NCBI RefSeq assembly: GCF_024199945.1
Contig: NZ_JANADP010000001.1
Location: 8,432,001 to 8,496,000 of the forward strand
Direction: 5' to 3'
Length of the DNA stretch: 64,000 nt
Origin: Bradyrhizobium sp. CCGUVB4N
Lineage (GTDB): Bacteria > Pseudomonadota > Alphaproteobacteria > Rhizobiales > Xanthobacteraceae
Below are positions 34,094 through 42,384 of this stretch, one piece after another. The position numbers and the translations under genes were made by a program. Below the pieces are notes generated by a model. The model ran no database searches and was not told where the DNA came from. It saw only the letters and a program-made list of their open reading frames with translations. Numbering within the stretch: position 1 is the stretch's first letter; each line of letters begins with the position of its first letter.

Positions 34094-34858
34094 GTGGCAA
34101 AATCTCCTCACAAGGACAGCCCGCAATCGAGCACCCAGGTCGCCCGCGAAGTGGCGCGGATGATCCTGACCGGGGTCTGGCGCGAGGGCACCACGCTGCC
34201 GCGCGAGATCGAGCTGGCGTCCCGCTTCGATGTCAGCCGCGCCTCGATCCGCGAAGCGCTGTCGCTGCTTAAAGCGAAAGGACTGATCGCCTCGAAGCAG
34301 AAGGCCGGCACCCATGTGCGGGCGCGGTTCGACTGGAACATGCTCGACGAGGAGTTGCTGAACTGGACGCTGTCGGCGCTGCCGACGCAGGAGTTCGCCA
34401 AGCAGATTCTGGAGGTTCGCCGGATCGTCGAGCCCGAAGCCTGCGCCATCTGCGCCGTGCGCGGCACCGACGAGGATTTTGCCCGGATCGAGCGCGCCTA
34501 TCGCGGCATGGATGCGGCCGGCATGGACCGTGTCGCCTATGCCGAGCCCGACCTGCAATTCCACCGCGGCATTCTCATCGCCACCGGCAACGATTTCCTG
34601 ATCGCCTTCGGCGCGACGGTCGCAGCCGCCTTGCGGATGTCGTTCGATTTGTCGAGCACCAATCCGGGCGCCCCGCGGAAAAGCCTGCCGTATCACCGCG
34701 CCGTGCTCGACGAGATCTGGGCACGCAACGCCGACGGCGCACGCCAGGCCATGCACAAGCTGATGGATCTCACCGAACAGAACATCGTCACGGCCATGTC
34801 GCGTCAGAAGAAAAAGGACGCCGAGGACGAGACCGTCCGCACCAAGCGGACGCGTTGA
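34094..34858 (+). CDS. GntR-family regulator, FCD (FadR-type) subfamily
   Basis: A 254-residue regulator. The N-terminal winged helix (about residues 10-75) contains LPREIELASRFDVSRASIREAL, the typical GntR helix-turn-helix. The C-terminal FCD helical bundle has EVRRIVEPEACAICA, then conserved Asp and His residues (LQFHRGIL, YHRAVLDEI) that usually hold a metal and a carboxylate ligand such as a sugar acid. The start is GTG 34094, after GGGATCACC; earlier codons in frame look like control region. It heads the transport genes and is divergent from the sulfatase, so it is probably the local regulator of the whole locus. Confidence 0.87.
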   Translation: MAKSPHKDSPQSSTQVAREVARMILTGVWREGTTLPREIELASRFDVSRASIREALSLLKAKGLIASKQKAGTHVRARFDWNMLDEELLNWTLSALPTQEFAKQILEVRRIVEPEACAICAVRGTDEDFARIERAYRGMDAAGMDRVAYAEPDLQFHRGILIATGNDFLIAFGATVAAALRMSFDLSSTNPGAPRKSLPYHRAVLDEIWARNADGARQAMHKLMDLTEQNIVTAMSRQKKKDAEDETVRTKRTR

Positions 34859-34890
34859 AGCCGACAAAAATAGTAATGAGGGAGAACGTC

Positions 34891-36243
34891 ATGACAAACG
34901 CACCGCGCGCGAGCTCGATCACCCGCCGCAAACTGCTGAAAGCGAGCGCTGCCGGCGCCGCGCTGGCCGCATTCCCCGCGCCGCTGATCGCGCAGACGAA
35001 GCCGTTTGCCGGTGTCACCCTGCACGGCGCCTCGTTCCAGCACCGCTTCTTCACGCTGCTGGCGAAATACATTCCCGAGTTCGAGGACAAGACCGGCATG
35101 AAGGTCGACCTCCAGCTCTCGGCCCTGCCCGTCTACAACCAGCAGGCCAATCTCGAACTGTCCTCGGGCGGCTCGGCCTATGATTTCGTCAACGTCACCT
35201 TCACGCTCGCGACCCGCTGGATCGCAGCAGGCCTGCTCGCCAATCTCGACGAGTTCACGGGCGACGCCAACCTGACGCCGGCCGAGTGGAATCCGAAGGA
35301 CTTCGTCGACGGTGCACAGGTGCCCTATCGCGACGCGAAGGGCGCGACCTACGGCTATTCCTGGGAAGGCGGCGCGATGCTGATGGGTCTGTCGCGGATG
35401 GACCTGATGGAGAAGAAGGGGCTGAAGATCCCCAAGACCTTCGCCGAACTGCAGCAGGTCTGCGCCGAGATCAACGGCACCGATGGCGTCAGCGGCCTGG
35501 TGTCGTGGTTCCTGCACAACTGGAATCTGCCGCCCTACATCCAGGGTTTTGGCGGCAACATCTTCAGGAATCCGCCCGGCGACGTCATGCCGGCGCTGAA
35601 CACGCCCGAGGCGATCCAGGGCGTCGAGTTCTATGCGAAGCTGCTGAAGAACGCGCCTACGGGCGTTCTGACCTACACCGAGGATCAGGCACGGCAAGCG
35701 ATGCTGACCGGCCGTGCCAACATCTTCATCCACTCCAGCGCCTGGGTGACGCCGATCCTGCTCTCCGACGAGAGCAAGGTGAAGGAGACCTCGCGCGTGG
35801 TGCGTTCGCCCGCAGGTCCCGTGCACGATTATCCGGCCTCGAACAGCCAGGGCCTCGGCATTCCCAAGAACGCCAAGAACCAGAAAGCCGCGTGGGAATT
35901 CATCAAATGGGCGCTCTCGCCGGAGATCTCGATGAAGCTCGTGCGGGAGCACGGCCATTCCTCGGTCTGCCGCCGCTCGATCATCACCAGCGACGACTAT
36001 CGCAAGCTCAACACGGTGAACGGCCAGGACCTCGGCGCGCTCTATCTCGAGGTGCTGGAGCAGCCCGGCAAGGGCGAGAACTACATGGCCTATCGGACGT
36101 CGAAGGAATTTCCGATCGTCGGCGACGTCCTCAACAAGGCGTTCGAGCAGGTCGCCACCGGGCAACTGCCGGCCAAGGACGCCATGAACGCGGCCCAGGA
36201 CCAGGCCATCGCCGCACTCCGCCGCGCCGGGACGAAGCTTTGA
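34891..36243 (+). CDS. Tat-exported extracellular solute-binding protein (sugar type, family 1)
   Basis: A 450-residue periplasmic binding protein of the extracellular solute-binding family 1 used by carbohydrate importers. The leader has a twin-arginine motif, TRRKLLKASA at residues 11-20, followed by an Ala-rich hydrophobic core and a cleavage site near AQTKPF. Tat export means it is folded, perhaps with ligand, before translocation. ATG 34891 follows AGGGAGAACGTC. It is 32 bp after the GntR stop and 12 bp before the first permease, so the genes form one operon. The ligand is unknown; with sulfatase and dehydrogenase nearby, a sulfated sugar or polyol acid is a guess. Confidence 0.9.
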   Translation: MTNAPRASSITRRKLLKASAAGAALAAFPAPLIAQTKPFAGVTLHGASFQHRFFTLLAKYIPEFEDKTGMKVDLQLSALPVYNQQANLELSSGGSAYDFVNVTFTLATRWIAAGLLANLDEFTGDANLTPAEWNPKDFVDGAQVPYRDAKGATYGYSWEGGAMLMGLSRMDLMEKKGLKIPKTFAELQQVCAEINGTDGVSGLVSWFLHNWNLPPYIQGFGGNIFRNPPGDVMPALNTPEAIQGVEFYAKLLKNAPTGVLTYTEDQARQAMLTGRANIFIHSSAWVTPILLSDESKVKETSRVVRSPAGPVHDYPASNSQGLGIPKNAKNQKAAWEFIKWALSPEISMKLVREHGHSSVCRRSIITSDDYRKLNTVNGQDLGALYLEVLEQPGKGENYMAYRTSKEFPIVGDVLNKAFEQVATGQLPAKDAMNAAQDQAIAALRRAGTKL

Positions 36244-36244
36244 G

Positions 36245-36276
36245 CGAGAGCGGAATTGACCGAGAGCGGAATTGAC
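36245..36276 (+). repeat. 16-bp tandem duplication at the first permease start
   Basis: The 16-mer CGAGAGCGGAATTGAC occurs twice in a row at 36245-36260 and 36261-36276. Each copy carries an AGCGGA-like ribosome site and a TTG, but 16 is not a multiple of three. Only the first TTG (36256) and a later one at 36277 are in the permease frame. Confidence 0.85.
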
Positions 36277-37152
36277 TTGGAGCGCCGAAGGTTCATCGCC
36301 TTCGCGCTCACCCCGAGCCTGATCGTGCTGTTCGCGGTGGCGGTGCTGCCGGCGATCTATCTGATCGTGACGAGTCTGACGCCGTTCCAGCTGACGACGC
36401 CGGGCTCGGCCACCGATTTCAGCGAGCCGTTCCGCAATTATGGCCTGCTGCCGGGCGATCCCCGCTTCGTCAACTCGCTGGCGGTGCAGGCCAAGCTGTC
36501 GGTCGCGAGCGTGCTGTTCCAGGTGCTGCTCGGCATGCTGCTGGCGCTGCTGCTGAACGTGCCTTCACGCTTTGTCGAATTCGCGCGCACCTTCTTCCTC
36601 ATCCCGATGGTGCTGCCGCCGATCGTGGTCGCGGTGATCTGGAAGCTGATCTACGCGCCCGACATCAGCCCGCTCTACTACGCGGCTCAAGCGCTGCACG
36701 TCACGCTGCCGGCGCTGACATCGAGCGTCGACTTCGCGCTGACCGCGATCGTCATCGCCGACACCTGGGAATGGACGCCCTTCACCTTCCTGATGGTGCT
36801 GGCCGCGCTGCAGACCATTCCCGACGAATATTCGGAAGCCGCTCTCGTCGACGGCGCCAACAAGCTGCAGATCTTCTGGTACGTCACGCTGCCCTTCATC
36901 ACGCCGATCCTGGTGATCTCCGGCATGTTCCGCCTGATCGACAGCGTGAAAGCGTTTCCGCTGATCTTCCTGTTGACCGGCGGCGGCCCCGGCACGGTGA
37001 CGGAAGTCACGAACTACTATGCTTATCTCCTCGCCTTCGACACCAACGAGATCGGCTATTCCAGCGCGGTCACCGTGGTGATGCTGCTGCTGGTCTGCGG
37101 CATCAGCCTGGGGCTGGTCTGGATGGGCCGGCGCAAGGAAGCACTGGCATGA
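36256..37152 (+). CDS. ABC transporter permease, sugar type (MalF/UgpA-like)
   Basis: A 298-residue inner-membrane permease with six predicted helices and the ABC-permease coupling motif EAALVDGANKLQIFWYVTLP (EAA loop) at about residues 190-210. It should form a heterodimer with the next gene product. The start codon is uncertain because of the 16-bp duplication: TTG 36256 or TTG 36277, both in frame. It overlaps the second permease by 4 bp (ATGA). No ATP-binding subunit gene is present in the locus. Confidence 0.9.
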   Translation: MTESGIDLERRRFIAFALTPSLIVLFAVAVLPAIYLIVTSLTPFQLTTPGSATDFSEPFRNYGLLPGDPRFVNSLAVQAKLSVASVLFQVLLGMLLALLLNVPSRFVEFARTFFLIPMVLPPIVVAVIWKLIYAPDISPLYYAAQALHVTLPALTSSVDFALTAIVIADTWEWTPFTFLMVLAALQTIPDEYSEAALVDGANKLQIFWYVTLPFITPILVISGMFRLIDSVKAFPLIFLLTGGGPGTVTEVTNYYAYLLAFDTNEIGYSSAVTVVMLLLVCGISLGLVWMGRRKEALA

Positions 37153-37976
37153 GCGAGTCGTCACTGCGCAAGGCAACGCCGGGCCGGTTGGTCGCGATCA
37201 CCGTCACGCTCCTCATTCTGCTGTCGCCGTTCCTGTGGCTGCTGCAGATGAGTTTCAAGACCAACGACGAGATCCTGCAGTTCCCGCCGCCGCTGATCTT
37301 CACGCCGACGCTGCAGAATTACATCTCGCTCTGGCACAGCGCGTTCTCGGCCTCGTTCGTCAACAGCCTGTTGAGCGCATCACTCTCGACCGCGCTCGCG
37401 CTACTGTTCGGCGTGCCCGCGGCCTACGCGCTGTCGCGCTGGGCCGGGCGCGGCAAGCATGCGCTCTCCTTTGCGATCCTGGTGACACGCATGGCGCCGC
37501 CGATCGCGTTCACGATTCCCTTCTTTCTGTTCTATCGCTGGATCGGCTTGCTCGACACCATCACCGGCCTCGTGCTGGTCTACACCAGCTTCAACCTGCC
37601 GCTGGTGATCTGGATGATGCAGCCGTTCTTCGACACCATCCCGGTCTCGCTGGAGGAAGCGGCGCTGGTCGACGGCGCGCGGACGCGCACGGTGTTCACC
37701 AAGATCGTGCTGCCGATGGTGACGCCCGGCATCGCCGCGACCGCGATCCTGTGCTTCCTCTACGCCTGGAACGACTTCTTCTTCGCGCTGATCCTGACCC
37801 GCACCAATGCGCGTACCGCGCCGGTCGCCGTCGTCAACTTCATGAATTACGAGGGCTGGGAATGGGGTAAGATCGCCGCCGGCGGCTCGCTGGTGATGGC
37901 GCCGGTTCTGATCTTCTCGCTCGCGGTGCGCCGCTATCTCGTCTCCGGGCTCACGGCTGGTGCCGTCAAAGGCTGA
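37149..37976 (+). CDS. ABC transporter permease, sugar type (MalG/UgpE-like)
   Basis: A 275-residue permease with six helices and the EAA loop EEAALVDGARTRTVFTKIVL at about residues 173-192, the ATPase docking site. ATG 37149 overlaps the previous stop in ATGA, so translation is coupled. A shikimate-dehydrogenase-like gene starts 4 bp after its stop. Because no ATPase lies nearby, the pair must borrow a shared MalK/UgpC-type ATPase encoded elsewhere; this is inferred from absence in the window. Confidence 0.9.
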   Translation: MSESSLRKATPGRLVAITVTLLILLSPFLWLLQMSFKTNDEILQFPPPLIFTPTLQNYISLWHSAFSASFVNSLLSASLSTALALLFGVPAAYALSRWAGRGKHALSFAILVTRMAPPIAFTIPFFLFYRWIGLLDTITGLVLVYTSFNLPLVIWMMQPFFDTIPVSLEEAALVDGARTRTVFTKIVLPMVTPGIAATAILCFLYAWNDFFFALILTRTNARTAPVAVVNFMNYEGWEWGKIAAGGSLVMAPVLIFSLAVRRYLVSGLTAGAVKG

Positions 37977-37980
37977 CCTC

Positions 37981-38772
37981 ATGAAATATCCGACCGGCGC
38001 CTCGCGCACCGTTTTCATCCTCGCCCACCCCTCCAGCCATGTCGCCGCGCCGCGCTACTACACGCCCTATTTCGAAGAGCAGGGCCTCGACTGGCACATG
38101 GTGGTGATGGACGTGGCGCCGAAGCATCTCGTCGAGACCATCCGAACCTTGGCCAAATCGCCGAGCACCGCCGGCTTCAACATCACCATCCCGCACAAGC
38201 CGGCCGCGTTCGAGCTCTGCGACGAGGTCGGGCCCGCAGCAAGCTTCGAGGGCGTGGTCAACACGATCCGCATCGAGGCGAGCGGAAAACTCGTCGGCGA
38301 GTCCTACGACGGCGAAGGCTTCCTGAATGCCGCACGCGAGGCCGGCATTTTCGACCCCGACCGCCGCATCGTGGTGATCGGCGCAGGCGGCGCCGGCCGC
38401 GCGATCTGCCATGGGCTGGCGGCGGGAGGTGTGAGGCGGTTGCGCATTCTCAACGAGGTGCCCGGCCCGGTCGAGACGCTTGCGGCAAAGCTCCGCGGCC
38501 AATTTCCCGGTCTCGATATCGACCTCGAGACGCGCTTCGACGATGCCGGTCTTTGCGTCAATGCGACCTCGCTCGGCCTGAAGGCGACCGATGCCTTGCC
38601 GATGGACCCGGCAAAACTGCCGAAGGATTGCGCCGTATTCGACATCATCGCCGGCCGGCGAACCGGCTTCATGGAAGCCTGCGCGGCGCGTGGGCTGAAG
38701 GTCGTCGACGGCGTGGCGATGATCCGGCAGCAGCTGCCGCTGCAGACGGCGTTCTGGCGGGGCGAGGCCTAG
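37981..38772 (+). CDS. shikimate dehydrogenase-family oxidoreductase
   Basis: A 263-residue enzyme of the AroE superfamily. It has NITIPHKPA with catalytic Lys73, VVNTI at 92-96, GESYDGEGF with catalytic Asp110, and the nucleotide-binding GAGGAGRAI at 134-142. The usual GxNTDxxGF is altered to GESYDGEGF, so it is not a housekeeping AroE; a role as a dehydrogenase for quinate-like or other cyclic hydroxy acids in catabolism is likely. ATG 37981 follows AAAGG and lies 4 bp after the permease stop, which binds it to the transport operon. Substrate not known. Confidence 0.85.
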   Translation: MKYPTGASRTVFILAHPSSHVAAPRYYTPYFEEQGLDWHMVVMDVAPKHLVETIRTLAKSPSTAGFNITIPHKPAAFELCDEVGPAASFEGVVNTIRIEASGKLVGESYDGEGFLNAAREAGIFDPDRRIVVIGAGGAGRAICHGLAAGGVRRLRILNEVPGPVETLAAKLRGQFPGLDIDLETRFDDAGLCVNATSLGLKATDALPMDPAKLPKDCAVFDIIAGRRTGFMEACAARGLKVVDGVAMIRQQLPLQTAFWRGEA

Positions 38773-38845
38773 GTACCGATGACGGGGAGACATTTGCGCC
38801 TCCTCCCTCGTTGCGAAAGCATGTGGCACCGACTATCGATGGCCC

Positions 38846-39337
38846 ATGACCACATGGCGCCCTCATCCCCATATCCGCGTCGTCGCGATCGGCCTGCACT
38901 GGCGGGACGGGCGGCTGCTTGCGGCTGAGGTGCGCGACGATTCGGGCCGGATCAAGGGCGTGCGCCCGCTCGGCGGCGAGATCGAGTTCGGCGAAAGCTG
39001 GCGGACTGCGCTCGCGCGCGAGTTCAACGAAGAGCTCGGCATCGACATCACCATCACAGGCGAACCGCTGATGATGGAGAACATCTATGTCCACGAGGGC
39101 GCGACCGGGCACGAGGTGATGTTCATCGCCGAGGTCGCGTTTCCGCAGCACGCGTTCGCCGGCCAGGACCGCATCGACTTCCGCGAGGATAATGGCGAGG
39201 AGATCGTCGCCCGCTGGTTCGACCTCGCCGATCTCGACGTGCCTGACGGACCGAGCCTCTATCCGGGCGGACTCAAAGACCTGCTGCTCGCAGCCAGGGA
39301 TGGCACAGCGGCGAAACTCCCAACCCCGTCATCCTGA
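38846..39337 (+). CDS. NUDIX hydrolase
   Basis: A 163-residue NUDIX protein. The NUDIX box is GGEIEFGESWRTALAREFNE followed by ELGI, with the conserved Gly, Glu, Arg-Glu and Glu-Glu residues of the GX5EX7REUXEEXGU motif. These enzymes cleave nucleoside diphosphates linked to another group with Mg2+; the substrate cannot be told. It lies 73 bp after the dehydrogenase and may be in the same transcript. Its stop codon falls inside a palindromic repeat that starts at 39328, so the last few residues (PTPSS) come from repeat DNA and the original C-terminus may have been replaced. Confidence 0.9.
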   Translation: MTTWRPHPHIRVVAIGLHWRDGRLLAAEVRDDSGRIKGVRPLGGEIEFGESWRTALAREFNEELGIDITITGEPLMMENIYVHEGATGHEVMFIAEVAFPQHAFAGQDRIDFREDNGEEIVARWFDLADLDVPDGPSLYPGGLKDLLLAARDGTAAKLPTPSS

Positions 39338-39460
39338 GGTGCGAGTGGCGCGGTGCGAAGCAATCGCGCCGGGAGCCTCGAAGGATGAGCGGCCCGATGC
39401 GGCAGCCGGGCTGTCGCCCTTCGAGGGCCGCTGAAGAAGCGGCCACCTCAGGGTGACGAT
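39328..39460. repeat. compound CATCCT...AGGATG palindromic repeat overlapping the NUDIX stop
   Basis: GTCATCCTGAGGTG at 39328-39341 is matched by CACCTCAGGGTGAC at 39444-39457 (13 of 14 paired). An inner CGAAGGATG partner and small CCCTTCGAGGG hairpin lie between. It is related to the repeats at 25623 and 63277. The NUDIX stop codon (39335-39337) is inside it. Confidence 0.6.
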
Positions 39461-39508
39461 CAGGCAGACGCGGTCACATCCGCACTGTTCTCGCAACGAG
39501 CCAACCTC

Positions 39509-39778
39509 CTACCATGTCTCCGCGCCGGGGATTTTCTTGCGGACCGCCATACGCTGGATCCAGATGCAGCGACGGACGGATCTGTTGGAACGGCCGACGG
39601 CGGATATGCCCTCGCCGGCCTGAAGCAGCGGCGCCACGCTCTCGCGCACCGCGCGGCAGCGCTGCATCTCGGCCTGCCAATCGATGATCGCCGCATTGGC
39701 GCTCGAGGCCGTCAGCGCGAGAGCCGTCACGGCAAGACAAATCCCAAAACAAGTCCCAAGACAAATCGTCCGCATCAT
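39509..39778 (-). CDS. small secreted protein
   Basis: An 89-residue protein with a signal peptide (about 1-29, cleavage near SANAA). The mature part has two Cys (MQRCRAV and VRRCIWIQ) about 33 residues apart, which could form a disulfide. No known family was recognised. ATG 39778 overlaps the stop of the upstream gene in an ATGA arrangement, so it is translated with the thiazoline-carboxylate-hydrolase family gene. Role unknown. Confidence 0.65.
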   Translation of the reverse strand: MMRTICLGTCFGICLAVTALALTASSANAAIIDWQAEMQRCRAVRESVAPLLQAGEGISAVGRSNRSVRRCIWIQRMAVRKKIPGAETW

Positions 39779-40263
39779 TCACTGTCCCTTCCCTTCGATC
39801 CGTCCGCAACGCGCCGGTAGCGGAAGTCGCAATGATCGGCGCCTTGCATGATGGTCTGCGTCCGCGTGAGCCTGACGTCGGGGCCGAACCCTTCGGCTGT
39901 CGCAAAATCGGCGGTGCAGACCATGAGGAAGCCGAGCTCCGGCTCGCCGAGCGCCTTGTAGAACTCGGCATAGGCGCATCGCTTCACGTCGAACGCGAAT
40001 GCGTCCTGCGTCTGCTCGATCACGTCATAGGCGAGCGCGTCGTCCCGCGCGTAGGTCTTGAAGGCGGAGGCGACGGCCTGACCGAGATTGGCCTCGTTCT
40101 TCGCCGTCCAAAAGGCCTCGCCGAAGCCGCGATAGAGATCGCCGAGCGTTTTGCGCACCAGCGCATTCGCGCGCGCCTCGCCGAGTTCGGCCTGCAGCGC
40201 CTTGACCAGCGGCACCAGCACCTGCGCCTGGATCTTTGCCTGTTCGATGACGGATATGCTCAT
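39775..40263 (-). CDS. L-2-amino-thiazoline-4-carboxylic acid hydrolase family protein
   Basis: A 162-residue cytosolic protein. The C-terminal motif TQTIMQGADHCDFRYRR and the pattern VKRCAYAEFYKALGEPELGFLMVC match the ATC-hydrolase family (ring opening of 2-aminothiazoline-4-carboxylate to N-carbamoyl-cysteine in the best-known member). Many homologues without the companion carbamoylase have other or unknown roles. Three Cys are conserved-looking. ATG 40263 follows CAGGCGA. It overlaps a small secreted protein gene by 4 bp. No carbamoyl-cysteine hydrolase gene is adjacent. Confidence 0.75.
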   Translation of the reverse strand: MSISVIEQAKIQAQVLVPLVKALQAELGEARANALVRKTLGDLYRGFGEAFWTAKNEANLGQAVASAFKTYARDDALAYDVIEQTQDAFAFDVKRCAYAEFYKALGEPELGFLMVCTADFATAEGFGPDVRLTRTQTIMQGADHCDFRYRRVADGSKGRDSE

Positions 40264-40705
40264 GGGGTCGCCTGCTCGTCTTCGGTGCTTCGATGAGAAC
40301 CAGATCTGGCGCGGGCCTCACGCCGATCGTGGGCGTGACTGCGACTCTTTCGCTTGTGAAATGGAACACACTTGAAGCACCTCTTAGGTTGTATCATAAT
40401 CGAGATGTAACCAAGGCGAACGGGGCGTGCGACCCCGTATGTTTCGATCATTCCATTTTTGAACACCCCTGACAAAGCGTCGTTTCGCGCAGGGTGACAC
40501 CGACGATCCCCGCGACGGACGACGCGCCAGAAGATCGCGATCGGTTTCAAAAAATTCCGACGTCTCGCCGAGCCAGGCGATGCGACATCCCGCGCGTGCG
40601 CGTGGCGCGGCCTGACACAGGGAGACCATCGATCAGCCCGGAACGCCGGCCCGGGAGAGTGCCGGCATCGACAGTCGCGCTTGCAGCCATCGAAAGGAAC
40701 GCCCT
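40264..40705. other. non-coding gap upstream of the 428-residue protein gene
   Basis: 442 bp between divergent genes. The region around 40372-40400 has a sigma-70-like promoter (listed separately). Otherwise nothing was recognised. Minor open frames here are Arg-rich shadows. Confidence 0.5.
40372..40400 (+). promoter_or_regulatory. possible sigma-70-type promoter
   Basis: TTGAAG at 40372-40377 and CATAAT at 40395-40400 are separated by 17 bp. They face the gene at 40706, about 300 bp downstream, so the leader would be long. Weak evidence. Confidence 0.3.
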
Positions 40706-41992
40706 ATGGACGAACCCAAGCCGCTTACCAGCGCCTTCAACAGAACAGCAAACTTTTCCATCCACCAGGTCGATAGCGTGTTCAGGGCTGCCGCGCATGC
40801 CGCCGTCGCGCCTGCTGCGCTGCCGCTCGTCCTGCCGCCGACGCTCGGGCCGCTGTCGGCCTTCGCCGGCACGTTCACGGGACAGGGTTTCAACACCATC
40901 TTCCGGCCCGACAGTGCGACGACGCCGACCCAGATGCCGGGGCCGATCAACACCACCGACCCGCCCGACAACGTGCTGGAGTTGAACCTCACTGACGAGA
41001 CGATGTCGTTCTCGAACAGTCTCGGCTCGATTCCCAATCGTGGCTCGGGGCCGCAGGCGGATGCCTTCCTGAACGGCGTGCCCTATCTGCAGACCATCAA
41101 CGACGTGACCACCGGGACGCCCGTCGGCATTCACTTCGAACCCGGCATCTGGCTCGCGGTGCCGTCCAGCACGAATCCGAACGAACCGTTCACCCTCGCG
41201 CGCATGGCCTCGATTCCGCACGGAACGACGATCACCGCGCAAGGCGCCGCGTTGCCGGCCGTCGCCGGCAAGCCGACCATCGCGCCGATCGACATCACGC
41301 CGTTCTTCGGCGGCAATCCGGCCAACAAGTTCACGTTCCAGAATCAAACCGCGGCCAACAAGACGACACGCAGGTTGCCGCAGGACCTCACCGCGCTGAT
41401 CGCCTCGGGCAAGCTCACCCAGGCCATGATCACCGATCCGAACACGGTGCTGCGCCATCAGATCGCGCATCAGACCATCCATCAGACCATCATCATCGAG
41501 ACTTCGACCAAGCCCGGCACGCCGCTGTCGGGCGGTCCGTTGCCGGCCGTCGTTTCACCGGGCCCGCATCCGCAGGCGCCGAACTTCGCCGGCGGCACCG
41601 CGAACATCGCGTTCCTGCAGGGCGTGCCGGCACCGCCGCCCGGCGGCAATGGCGCCAACGCCAACGCCTTCCAGATGGATGCCGTGTTCTGGATCGAGAC
41701 CGTCATCTACGACATCGACGTGCCGCACATCGCATCGGGCGAGCCGCCGATCATCCTGCAGCCGGTGCAGAAGAGCACGGTACCGCTGGTGCCGAGCTTC
41801 GTCGCCTCACTTCCGTTGGTGCCGGGCAAGGGATTTGCCGGCGGCCGTGTGAAGGTGGCGACGACGCAGATCCAGTACTCGCAGAGGGTGATGCTGGATT
41901 TCAACGGCCTGACCTGGCCGCACGTCTCCGTCGCCTCGCTGGTGCCGGCAGCCCCAGTGCCGATCCCGGAGCATTTGTTGCCGCTGAGCTGA
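40706..41992 (+). CDS. uncharacterised 428-residue protein
   Basis: A 428-residue protein with no signal peptide and no transmembrane helix. It is rich in Pro, Thr and Asn, has LPPTLGPLSAFAGTFTGQGF near residues 44-63 and a His cluster, LRHQIAHQTIHQT, near 252-264. FAGTFTGQGF followed by an all-beta, Thr-rich stretch could be a lipocalin-like or nitrobindin-like barrel, but this is weak. From memory similar sequences occur in filamentous fungi, which would be worth checking. ATG 40706 follows GAAAGGAACGCCCT. It is monocistronic. No reaction can be assigned. Confidence 0.6.
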   Translation: MDEPKPLTSAFNRTANFSIHQVDSVFRAAAHAAVAPAALPLVLPPTLGPLSAFAGTFTGQGFNTIFRPDSATTPTQMPGPINTTDPPDNVLELNLTDETMSFSNSLGSIPNRGSGPQADAFLNGVPYLQTINDVTTGTPVGIHFEPGIWLAVPSSTNPNEPFTLARMASIPHGTTITAQGAALPAVAGKPTIAPIDITPFFGGNPANKFTFQNQTAANKTTRRLPQDLTALIASGKLTQAMITDPNTVLRHQIAHQTIHQTIIIETSTKPGTPLSGGPLPAVVSPGPHPQAPNFAGGTANIAFLQGVPAPPPGGNGANANAFQMDAVFWIETVIYDIDVPHIASGEPPIILQPVQKSTVPLVPSFVASLPLVPGKGFAGGRVKVATTQIQYSQRVMLDFNGLTWPHVSVASLVPAAPVPIPEHLLPLS

Positions 41993-42014
41993 GAGGGCTT
42001 GAGGCGAGTTGAGA

Positions 42015-42242
42015 TCAGGAGCGCAGCCGCCGTAGAGCCTTGCCCTTGTGCAAGGCGACGTGATCGGTCTTGTCGCTCTTGATCTCGTACTGCGGATCGT
42101 CCGCCGTCGCGTGGTGGACGTAGCCCTTGTAGTCGACGTCCTTGATGTGCACGCGCAGGATATGGCCGCGGACGCGGCCGGCCTCGGAATTCCAGCTGAC
42201 GTGATCGCCGCGCTTGAAGGGCTTGGTTGAGGCCTTGGGCAT
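42015..42242 (-). CDS. DUF2945 (hypervirulence-associated TUDOR-like) small protein
   Basis: A 75-residue basic protein beginning MPKASTKPFKRGDHVSWNSE and containing VRGHILRV and YEIKSDKTDHVALHKGKALRR. This matches the DUF2945/HVA1 TUDOR-like domain, a small beta barrel of unknown bacterial role. The start at 42242 is preferred because the upstream reading is Arg/Leu-rich and lacks a ribosome site. It stands 23 bp from the convergent 428-residue gene stop. Confidence 0.75.
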   Translation of the reverse strand: MPKASTKPFKRGDHVSWNSEAGRVRGHILRVHIKDVDYKGYVHHATADDPQYEIKSDKTDHVALHKGKALRRLRS

Positions 42243-42384
42243 GGCGGAACAATGCCGGGTGCGGAGGCGTGTTCCAAGGGAGCTGAGAATGACGTTCCAG
42301 TTCGTCTTCGCTCTTCGAGCTACGCCGGACACGCTTCGCCATCTATGGGCGTGGCTGTGCCACGCGAAGCCTTTTGGCGAAGCG

